A stretch of 5,492 nucleotides of DNA, from NCBI GenBank assembly GCA_027486275.1, contig JAIXPM010000003.1, forward strand, positions 1 to 5,492, written 5' to 3'. The position numbers and the translations under genes are program-made. This DNA is from Sphingomonadales bacterium. Lineage in GTDB: Bacteria > Pseudomonadota > Alphaproteobacteria > Sphingomonadales > Sphingomonadaceae. The notes under the pieces were generated by a model. It ran no database searches. It was not told where the DNA came from and worked only from the letters and a program-made list of their open reading frames with translations. Shown here piece by piece: positions 1 to 5,042 of this stretch. The first letter of the stretch is position 1, and every line of letters begins with the position of its first letter.

Positions 1-27
1 GGGCGCGGTTTCGACGTTGCTCGCCAT
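1..27 (-). CDS. Possible 5' end of a gene that leaves the window
   Basis: Reading leftwards from an ATG at 27-25, the frame gives MASNVETAP and is still open at the window edge. The codons are GC-rich, as in the clear genes here, and the DNA just upstream (28-60) becomes poorer in GC, as expected at a gene boundary. I see no good Shine-Dalgarno sequence before this ATG, and nine residues are too few to identify a family. The start could be chance, so this is a tentative call. Confidence 0.35.
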
Positions 28-403
28 GACCCGAGAATAGGATGCTAAGTTCATCAAATTGCCGCCAACCCCGTTCACGATGATTGACCTCACGACAAGC
101 ATCATTACCTCCGATACCGGAACATTTACGTTTGTGTGCGCCGGCGCAACTCAACAAGCCAATCAGGCACGAGACGGCTTTATATGCTCCAATAATCCTA
201 TCCTGCTTCACTCGGATGCAGGATTTTCATCGTGAACTGAAAGATACGCAGATAAAAGGCGGATATTGATTATGATCCGAAATTAATAAATTATTCATTT
301 CCTCAAACCTCCATCAGCTATCCGCACCAGAGCTGCTCATTGAAATATATTGTAACTTATTTTCCAATAAAAAATATTGATTCATTATAATTATTTTTCA
401 TAA
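28..403. other. Intergenic region, no supported gene; AT-rich right half
   Basis: This stretch separates the possible leftward gene start at 27 from the end of the membrane-protein gene at 404. A TTG-initiated frame of 61 codons (84-269, +) exists, but it has no ribosome binding site and looks random in composition. A perfect 12-bp palindrome lies at 137-148. From about 240 to 410 the DNA is strikingly AT-rich compared with the main genes. There is no GC-rich hairpin followed by a T-run that would serve as a terminator for the gene at 404-715. Confidence 0.5.
137..148. repeat. Perfect 12-bp GC-rich palindrome
   Basis: TGCGCCGGCGCA is its own reverse complement. It stands about 110 bp upstream of the possible minus-strand start at 27, so it could be an operator or simply a GC-rich chance palindrome. 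It does not extend further and has no loop or T-tract typical of a terminator. Confidence 0.4.
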
Positions 404-715
404 CTATTCAACAAGCTCGGCCTTTTCTGATGATCGCTGAGAATGCTCACGACTATTTTTCATTTCATCATCAATGTTTTTCGCCCTGAGCAATCGCGAT
501 ATGAACAAAACTCCCAATTTATCTCGATCGTAGCCAGTGGTTTTTTCATTTGTCGCATAATGTTGCAACGCAATCTGGGTGACGAGCAAAGACACGAGCC
601 AAACGGGCACAAGAATTACCCATAAGGACATATCCGACAACAGCAGGACCGCCAGGATCGCTACCGCGGCCATGGCGAACACCCTATTGGCTTGTCGTTC
701 CCGTTGTTTGCGCAT
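404..715 (-). CDS. Small two-helix inner-membrane protein, unknown function
   Basis: The product has 103 residues. A basic N-terminus (MRKQRERQANR) is followed by two hydrophobic segments at about residues 12-27 and 31-50, separated by a short turn containing S27-D28, so it probably forms a membrane hairpin. The positive-inside rule places the N-terminus in the cytoplasm. The remaining half (53-103) is hydrophilic and highly charged, rich in K, R, E and D, and is probably a cytoplasmic tail. The start is well supported: AGAGG lies 8 nt before the ATG. No catalytic or family motif is visible and I do not recognise the family. The gene stands alone, ends in an AT-rich stretch, and its codons are less GC-rich than those of the regulators, which fits recent acquisition or low expression. 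The membrane topology is more secure than any role. Confidence 0.7.
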   Translation of the reverse strand: MRKQRERQANRVFAMAAVAILAVLLLSDMSLWVILVPVWLVSLLVTQIALQHYATNEKTTGYDRDKLGVLFISRLLRAKNIDDEMKNSREHSQRSSEKAELVE

Positions 716-877
716 CGAATTAACCTCTGTGTGCGTAGTTATCGCAGTTTTTTAGCCGGGTCGGCAAAACGCTTCACATCCACAAACGAACGAATTTGTT
801 TGATCAGGCAGCATGATCGCGGGGCTCCCCGTCTCTGCCGCCCACTGTCCGCCAGGCGCAGACTTTCACCGCAACCG

Positions 878-961
878 TTGGATCTGGCGCGCCTGATTGG
901 CCCCGCCTTCCCCGCCGATGCCATTCTCGAACAGATCATCGTGGCAGTGATGGCCGATTGA
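878..961 (+). pseudogene. Possible gene tail (remnant), plus strand
   Basis: Twenty-seven codons ending in TGA have a natural amino-acid make-up (starting LDLARLIGPAFPADAILEQ) and a strong preference for G or C at third positions. Upstream, the same frame changes to arginine-rich, less natural sequence. A different frame, starting at ATG 812 (MIAGLPVSAAHC...), looks more coding-like there, as would happen if a frameshift near 870 had broken a gene. No family is recognised. Chance is a real alternative. Confidence 0.25.
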
Positions 962-1087
962 ACCCTGTCGGCGGGTAGGAGGGGGCTTCGCCGATCGCGC
1001 GCTAAGCTCTTGATCTCGAAGCCAGGATGTCGGCAGCGCGCAGCCTGCCGGCCAGCCAGGTTTTGTGGGCCGCCCTTCCGCGGCCGC

Positions 1088-1183
1088 TCAGCCCAGAATG
1101 AATTCGGCAATATCGGCCTTGTCAGCGAACCCCATCCTCCTCACCCGTTTGTCGACAGCGTCCGCGGTGACTGTGATGAGGCG
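1088..1183 (-). pseudogene. Possible gene tail (remnant), minus strand
   Basis: Thirty-one codons run from just after an in-frame TAG (1186-1184) to a TGA (1090-1088). They read RLITVTADAVDKRVRRMG and then FADKADIAEFILG. The alternation of hydrophobic and charged residues and the GC-ending codons are typical of a real protein C-terminus. Upstream coding is cut by the TAG, so this is either the tail of a decayed gene or, using the internal ATG preceded by GAGGAGG with no spacer, a non-gene. I cannot assign a family. It converges with the fragment ending at 961. Confidence 0.25.
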
Positions 1184-1214
1184 CTAACTGCTCAACCGAT
1201 TAAGCAATGCATAA

Positions 1215-1385
1215 GATCCGCGATCGGATAGATCGCTTGCGCTCATCGCCTGTTTGATGCTGATCGAAGCCCTTTTATTGATGGACAACAGCAATTTGTC
1301 TCCAAGTCGAAATGCGCCCAGACCGACGCTGCCTCATGAAGTGTCGTTCCATATCAAGCGACTGCATGATGAACATGTCGGCTGA
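1215..1385 (+). CDS. Doubtful small ORF or remnant
   Basis: An open run of 56 codons follows a TAA at 1212-1214 and ends at TGA 1383-1385. Its left part is hydrophobic and its right part (NLSPSRNAPRPTLPHEVSF, then HIKRLHDEHVG) looks like an ordinary soluble tail. Possible starts are TTG 1254, ATG 1257 and an ATG a few codons further on, but none has a clear Shine-Dalgarno sequence. A seven-T run at 1402-1408 follows, with only a weak 5-bp stem before it, so I do not call a terminator. The family is unknown. Confidence 0.2.
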   Translation, partial: DPRSDRSLALIACLMLIEALLLMDNSNLSPSRNAPRPTLPHEVSFHIKRLHDEHVG

Positions 1386-1420
1386 TGCCTGCCCATCATC
1401 TATTTTTTTAAGGATCTGTT

Positions 1421-1816
1421 TCAGCGGACCAGCGGCCCGTGGTGAACAGAGAAACTTATGAACAATATGGGATTTATACTGACATCGATTAACAACCTCA
1501 GAAGTTCATAGGCTTCTGGGTGAACCACGCAGTCATTCGGTTTGAACAGGGTTCGCTTCTGGATGCGATCACCTTGGCGATGAAGCGCGATTTCGATGCG
1601 GCGAGGTAAACCACGTCGTTTGGAGACGGTCCGATCATCGAAACGTTCGAGAATGAGACGCCCTCTCAACATGATCTGTAACCACGCACAACCATTGGGA
1701 GACACGGAAAGCCGCAAAATGCTGGCCTGATTTGCCACAGGATCGGCAACAGCCAGCAAGGATGGACATGGGTTTATACGCTGCCGGCAGCCGCATGTGG
1801 GCACGGCCTTGCGCAA
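1421..1816 (-). CDS. Doubtful hypothetical protein
   Basis: A 131-codon frame, or 83 codons if started at the ATG at 1672-1670. The section downstream of that ATG (MLRGRLILERFDDRTVSKR and onward) has a protein-like balance of charged and hydrophobic residues, including RRIEIALHRQGDRI. The first third is cysteine- and proline-rich and less convincing. Neither ATG has a recognisable ribosome binding site, and codon use is weaker in G/C-ending codons than in the response regulator. A very remote resemblance to PilZ-type domains crossed my mind, but the RxxxR and D/NxSxxG motifs are absent, so I assign no function. Confidence 0.22.
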   Translation of the reverse strand: MRKAVPTCGCRQRINPCPSLLAVADPVANQASILRLSVSPNGCAWLQIMLRGRLILERFDDRTVSKRRGLPRRIEIALHRQGDRIQKRTLFKPNDCVVHPEAYELLRLLIDVSINPILFISFSVHHGPLVR

Positions 1817-1885
1817 AGACCGCTTCAGCGATGCCGTGACAGGCCTTTTCGCACGCGGGCGGGCGGCGCAATGGCCCGTTTGCGT

Positions 1886-2740
1886 TTACAGGTCTGCCAG
1901 ATCGGCAATATAATTCTTGAGCGCCCGTTCGACGGTTGGCTCGATGGCCAGGAAATGGCGCCGGCCATCACTTTCATCCGGGACACGCATCAGCACGCCA
2001 TCGTCCACCATGCGCGTGATCAAGCGCAGCGCGGTGGTGGTCGCCACCCCAGCGACAATACAGGCGCTCGAAACGGCAACTTTGCGATCTTCCAGCGAGG
2101 CCAGGATCAAATCGAGCAGGATATTCCAGGCTGGATCGCCCAGCGCCTTGCCGCCAATCGCCATCGCCCTGGTGGATTCTGCACGGATCAGCTTCCGGAG
2201 CAGGGCTGCGTCTGGATTGGTCCGCATGGACGTGGGGACATCCACCGCAACCGCCGCATGACCGGCCTGATTCTGCAGCAGGCTGCCGAGCAGGCGGATT
2301 TCGCCGGTCAGGGTTGAAAGCTTGTCGTCCACGGATTCTGCGCGCGCGGCCTTCGCCCGCATGTCCCGGATCAACGCGAGCGGGGCATCGAGTGCCGCCA
2401 TCGCAAACGGCTTGATCAGCAGGTCCACCGCCGACGCCCGCAGCGCCTCGATTGCCAGTTCCACCGTCGGATCGGCCGTTGTCAGGATGAAGCGCGGCCA
2501 CCCCTCCCCCCGGGAAGAAGGGCGCAACGCCGCCATCTTCATCAGGGTCATCGCGGCGCCGCCGTTCAAACCGCAATCAACAATTACCGTCGATATGGCC
2601 GGATCGGCCAGCTCATCAACAACCTGCGCGTGGCTGTGGGCGATCACAACCGCATATCCAAGATTTTCGAGGTGATTCAGGCACGCCTTCGCAAATGCGA
2701 AATCGCTATCGGCGATTAGGATCTTGTCCGGCTGCCCCAT
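1886..2740 (-). CDS. Response regulator: receiver domain fused to MarR-like winged helix
   Basis: The product has 284 residues. Residues 5-125 form a receiver domain with all key residues present: acid pair D11 and D13, phospho-acceptor D55 at the end of the third strand (TVIVD), T87/T88 at the switch position, and K110-P111 in LIKPF. A helical linker (about 126-200) leads to a winged helix at about 204-284, with a probable recognition helix around 232-247 and a wing carrying DESDGRR (255-261), a MarR-family hallmark. It should be a cytoplasmic transcription factor controlled by phosphorylation. I chose the ATG at 2740-2738 because AAAGAGA lies 6 nt upstream and receivers begin close to their first strand; an ATG seven codons earlier (2761) has no ribosome binding site. 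No partner kinase lies in the window. Target genes are unknown. Confidence 0.88.
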   Translation of the reverse strand: MGQPDKILIADSDFAFAKACLNHLENLGYAVVIAHSHAQVVDELADPAISTVIVDCGLNGGAAMTLMKMAALRPSSRGEGWPRFILTTADPTVELAIEALRASAVDLLIKPFAMAALDAPLALIRDMRAKAARAESVDDKLSTLTGEIRLLGSLLQNQAGHAAVAVDVPTSMRTNPDAALLRKLIRAESTRAMAIGGKALGDPAWNILLDLILASLEDRKVAVSSACIVAGVATTTALRLITRMVDDGVLMRVPDESDGRRHFLAIEPTVERALKNYIADLADL

Positions 2741-2746
2741 TTTTAA

Positions 2747-2753
2747 TCTCTTT
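2747..2753 (-). promoter_or_regulatory. Ribosome binding site that decides the response-regulator start
   Basis: On the minus strand AAAGAGA stands 6 nt before the ATG at 2740. The alternative ATG at 2761 is preceded only by an A/T run, so this site supports the shorter, 284-residue protein. Confidence 0.6.
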
Positions 2754-2785
2754 GCGATCATATTTTTTTACGATAATTTGTTTCA

Positions 2786-2815
2786 TGTGATCCAAAAATA
2801 AACGATAAGATCACA
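2786..2815. promoter_or_regulatory. Candidate operator: TGTGATC / GATCACA dyad
   Basis: A perfect 7-bp inverted repeat, TGTGATC (2786-2792) and GATCACA (2809-2815), is separated by 16 bp. ACGATAA occurs at 2770-2776 and again at 2802-2808, inside the spacer, as a direct repeat 32 bp apart, about three helical turns. The half-sites resemble TGTGA/TCACA of CRP-family sites, but the spacing is far wider than the usual 6 bp, so CRP binding is not implied. Lying 46-75 bp upstream of the response-regulator start, it could be an autoregulatory site. Confidence 0.35.
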
Positions 2816-3054
2816 ATTACCTTCATCGTTGTTTGCAGCTTTAATAGTAGCCGTTATCGGTCCAAACCGCAAAAAGATGCAATACCGGAGATATATTCAT
2901 CCGTTTCTGACAAGGAATCCGCTTTTGGTCGTTTAAGCAGATTCACTTAGTTGGCTCTTGGCAACATTATTCCGTAAAAACTGACACTTGCAGGATTATA
3001 CGGTTACAGCCGCAATCGGTGCCAACTTGATTTGCCGCTGATTGGAAGCCGAAG

Positions 3055-3258
3055 CTAAATTTTGGTGCTCCGAGAGGAGGTCTGCCGGACGGCGTTGGCC
3101 TGCAGGTTGAATGGCGGCGCATTCGTTCCGCTGGCGATCAGGGGGGTGAACCGCCGGAGATGCGCGTCCACTGCGCGCATGTCCCGGAATGTCCAGCAGA
3201 CGAGACGCCACGGTTGGGGCTGATTGCGCCCCATCCCACTTGATGCGCAACGGCCCAC
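3055..3258 (-). CDS. Possible small protein or gene fragment
   Basis: A 67-codon frame with a GTG start at 3258, or 59 codons from an ATG at 3234. From the latter it reads MGRNQPQPWRLVCWTFRD and continues through MRAVDAHLRRFTPLIASG. Codons are strongly biased to G/C endings (CTC, GTC, TGC, TTC, GAC, GCG, ATC, GCC, AGC), unlike a random shadow frame. Neither start has a well-spaced ribosome binding site: AGGA is only about 3 nt from the GTG. It sits alone in the divergent intergenic region, and the right arm of its upstream DNA is part of the 12-bp inverted repeat. It could be a remnant of a longer gene or part of a dispersed element. No family recognised. Confidence 0.3.
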   Translation of the reverse strand: MGRCASSGMGRNQPQPWRLVCWTFRDMRAVDAHLRRFTPLIASGTNAPPFNLQANAVRQTSSRSTKI

Positions 3259-3278
3259 GGGTCCTGCCGTGGCGTCTC
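3202..3278. repeat. 12-bp inverted repeat enclosing a structured 53-bp spacer
   Basis: GAGACGCCACGG (3202-3213) and CCGTGGCGTCTC (3267-3278) are perfect reverse complements. Inside lie GGGGC/GCCCC (3216-3220 with 3228-3232) and a competing TTGCGC/GCGCAA pair (3224-3229 with 3245-3250). A transcript would form a closed stem with at least one inner hairpin. No T-tract follows on either strand, so it is not a standard terminator. It may be a structured RNA, a leader element for the AraC-type gene 139 bp downstream, or the ends of a small relic element. Confidence 0.5.
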
Positions 3279-3416
3279 CCCGCTCTCACGATATCACCTT
3301 GATGGCCCGGCGGAAGGCGCGGAGGGTGCTGGCGATAGCACGCAAAATAGATTGGTTACTTTTTTGCAAATACCCATAGGCTAGCAGTGTCGAAATAACA
3401 TCTGAACTGGCGGTTA

Positions 3417-4403
3417 ATGGCTCTCCTGCCTCTCTCGTTCGGCCAAGCACGAGCCCGCCGCTTCACGTCCGCCGTAGCCGCCGCCGAAGCCATGGCAACA
3501 ACGGTCCCAAGCCTGCAGATGTTCGATTTGCCCGGCCCGGGGAGCCCCGCCTTCGCCTCTGCAAATCTGGTCTGCGGCAGCGTCAACATCGCAACCGATT
3601 CCGTGACGCCATGTCGTATCACCGTAGCGGATTCGAAGGGCTGGCATTTCTTGCTGAATGTTGCTGGCCAGGCACAAACTGACATTAATGGAAAGAAGTT
3701 CGATTTATTCCCCGGCCAGGCGATGGCCATTTTGCCGAACGTGAAGCGCACAACCACACGAACCAGCGGCGGTAATTTCGTTGCCGCCATTGATATTGAC
3801 GAACTCATGAGCCGACAGAGGGCCATGAGCGGCACAGAGACCATCGTGCATTTGCCTGACGACCGGCCCACAATAATCCCTCTCGGCTTTCAACCCGCCC
3901 TCTGGCGGACCTTCACCCATATCTGCAAGATCATAGACGCCTGCGGCGAGGATGGCGCGCTCGCAGCCCGCCTGGGCGTCGATGATCTCATCTATCGATG
4001 GCTGGCGACGACCCTGCTCGAAACCGAAGACACGGCAGAAACGCAGCATGTTCCACGAGGCCGCGTTGATTACGTGTGTGATTACATCCGCGCCACCATC
4101 GATGTGCGCCCCTTGACGTTGACCGAGATGGAAAACGCAAGTGCACTTTCGGCACGGTCACTGCAATATAGTTTCATGAGGCGGTTCGGCTGTTCACCCA
4201 TGCAATGGCAGCAACGCGAACGCATGATCAGGGTGCGGGAACGGCTCTTTCTCCTGCCCACTGATGCAACGGTTACCGAATTGGCCTATGAAATGGGCTT
4301 TTCAACACTCAGTGCGATGACAACATTGTACAAACGGCATTTCGGGGAAACCCCGATCCAAACCATCGGATCGGCACGAATTCATCAAGATGCGCGAATT
4401 TGA
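3417..4403 (+). CDS. AraC-family transcriptional regulator
   Basis: The product has 328 residues, the usual size for AraC/XylS regulators with an N-terminal ligand-binding domain. Residues from about 30 to 190 resemble the AraC_binding_2 type of cupin-like sensory domain, including GWHFLLNVAGQAQ and the FPGQAMAILP turn. Residues 215-314 form the double helix-turn-helix: the first around 235-258 (SARSLQYSFMRRFG, then CSPMQW) and the second around 286-310 (VTELAYEMGF, then LYKRHFGETP). It should bind DNA in the cytoplasm in response to a small molecule that cannot be guessed from sequence. The ATG at 3417 has only a weak GGCGG before it; the in-frame ATG at 3492 (residue 26) is also possible and would trim an alanine/arginine-rich leader. 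It diverges from the response regulator and lies 111 bp before the receiver-like gene, so those two plus-strand genes may be cotranscribed. Confidence 0.88.
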   Translation: MALLPLSFGQARARRFTSAVAAAEAMATTVPSLQMFDLPGPGSPAFASANLVCGSVNIATDSVTPCRITVADSKGWHFLLNVAGQAQTDINGKKFDLFPGQAMAILPNVKRTTTRTSGGNFVAAIDIDELMSRQRAMSGTETIVHLPDDRPTIIPLGFQPALWRTFTHICKIIDACGEDGALAARLGVDDLIYRWLATTLLETEDTAETQHVPRGRVDYVCDYIRATIDVRPLTLTEMENASALSARSLQYSFMRRFGCSPMQWQQRERMIRVRERLFLLPTDATVTELAYEMGFSTLSAMTTLYKRHFGETPIQTIGSARIHQDARI

Positions 4404-4503
4404 AAGCTGGATTCGTTTTTTAGACTACGCGTTCTGCCAGTTTTGATAGATAGGTAAGATAGTTGATCTCCTTTGGAGACAAGCTGCATTGAAATGTAAT
4501 ATT

Positions 4504-4507
4504 GGAG
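4504..4507 (+). promoter_or_regulatory. Ribosome binding site supporting a TTG start
   Basis: GGAG lies 7 nt before TTG at 4515. An in-frame TAA at 4497-4499 excludes any longer protein, so the TTG is the first usable start codon of this frame. Confidence 0.6.
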
Positions 4508-4514
4508 AAGCGCA

Positions 4515-4874
4515 TTGAAGTGGCAGGTTATTACCCTGCATGCCTGCGAAAATTTCAGGCTGGCTATTGACGAGAAATTGTCTGAGCTCGGCTATCAAAC
4601 CATTGCCTTGCCGCGCGTCGAGGATCTGATTGCCGCGGGCCGTCGTGATGACCATTGCATCCTGCTGTTTGATATGTTCGATGACGAAGCGTGGGTCTTT
4701 GTGAAATCGGCGTTACAGCATTGGTTGCCAAACGCCGTCACGCTTCCCGTCAACGCCATGAATTTTTCAGACCGTGATGCAACGAAGATCGACACCTATT
4801 GCGACATGATCGCGTTGTCGCAGAAGTTGTTCGTTGTACATTCTTCAGTCGTTGGCGAAGCCGCCTACGCTTGA
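4515..4874 (+). CDS. Stand-alone degenerate receiver-like protein
   Basis: The product has 119 residues, the length of a single receiver domain. Its first half matches the receiver at 1886-2740 without gaps at an offset of two: F14 with F16, L22 with L24, L25-G26-Y27 with L27-G28-Y29, and ILLFD ending at D53 with the strand ending at phospho-acceptor D55. The metal-binding acid pair is replaced by H9 and C11. The second half is more divergent: where T/S and K-P should be, AVTLPVNAM and KLFVVHSS stand, so both switch threonine and conserved lysine are missing. I infer the receiver fold from this pattern; phosphorylation is unlikely by the usual mechanism. It follows the AraC-type gene by 111 bp on the same strand. 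Initiation at TTG suggests low expression. An unrelated small alpha/beta protein is the main alternative. Confidence 0.65.
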   Translation: MKWQVITLHACENFRLAIDEKLSELGYQTIALPRVEDLIAAGRRDDHCILLFDMFDDEAWVFVKSALQHWLPNAVTLPVNAMNFSDRDATKIDTYCDMIALSQKLFVVHSSVVGEAAYA

Positions 4875-5042
4875 GCCATACGGCACCGGTTTCCCGCTGC
4901 CGCACCCTTTCTGCCTTCACCCCGAAATTGCTCGCCTGATCCTGTCCCGCCGAATCCATCCGGTTTGAATGGCGGAAATCTGGCAAAGTGAAGGCCGGAA
5001 ATCTTTTCTAGCAAACAGGTTGGCGCTGGAAATCCGTTCGGA
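4875..5042. other. Convergent gap between receiver-like gene and permease
   Basis: The two flanking genes end toward each other here. A CGGCA/TGCCG pair (4881-4885, 4898-4902) could form a weak 5-bp hairpin but no T-run follows, so no terminator is called. GGAAATC occurs three times (4974-4980, 4997-5003, 5028-5034). No gene is supported. Confidence 0.4.

Larger units (their letters stand above)
716..1885. other. Gene-poor stretch with coding-like fragments on both strands
   Basis: About 1.2 kb lies between the membrane-protein start and the end of the response regulator without one convincing gene. Long open frames exist but overlap each other and lack ribosome binding sites or recognisable motifs. 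Short runs with codon use like the real genes occur at 878-961 (+), 1088-1183 (-) and 1215-1385 (+); each is blocked upstream by a stop or by a change in codon character. This mosaic suggests eroded genes or an old insertion and deletion scar. I see no transposase motif, terminal inverted repeat or tRNA that would mark an intact mobile element. Confidence 0.45.
2762..3416. other. Divergent intergenic region between two regulators
   Basis: This is 655 bp between the outermost possible start of the response regulator and the AraC-type start. The left part (2762 to about 3000) is AT-rich and should hold the response-regulator promoter; it contains the dyad at 2786-2815. The right part (about 3055-3310) is GC-rich, with a small coding-like minus frame and a long-range inverted repeat. 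The last 100 bp before 3417 return to AT-rich DNA and probably carry the AraC-gene promoter, but I found no convincing -35/-10 pair there (TTGGTT at 3352 and CATAGG at 3375 are poor). Confidence 0.5.

Noticed and set aside
84..269. A 61-codon plus-strand frame with a TTG start
   Set aside because: It has no ribosome binding site, codon use is unlike the real genes, and the sequence has no recognisable domain or helix pattern.
739..1110. A 123-codon minus-strand frame
   Set aside because: The composition is arginine-, glycine- and serine-rich throughout, typical of a shadow in GC-rich DNA, and there is no ribosome binding site. Only its last few residues (SFVDVKRFADPAKKLR) look natural.
1368..1408. 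An intrinsic terminator before the seven-T run at 1402-1408
   Set aside because: The only stem is a 5-bp GATGA/TCATC pairing with a large loop and low GC content, too weak for a confident terminator.
716..1885. An intact insertion sequence or prophage piece
   Set aside because: No transposase or integrase motif, terminal inverted repeats, target duplication or tRNA could be seen.
1974..2576. A 200-codon minus-strand frame overlapping the response regulator
   Set aside because: It is a glycine/arginine-rich shadow of the response-regulator gene, whose own frame has intact domain motifs.
2786..2815. A classical CRP/FNR site
   Set aside because: The TGTGA and TCACA half-sites are 20 bp apart instead of 6, so the standard dimer could not span them. 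Kept only as an unassigned dyad.
4400..4426. A sigma-70 promoter for the receiver-like gene (TTGAAA and TAGACT)
   Set aside because: The spacing is only 15 bp and the -10 match is poor; cotranscription with the AraC-type gene is equally likely.
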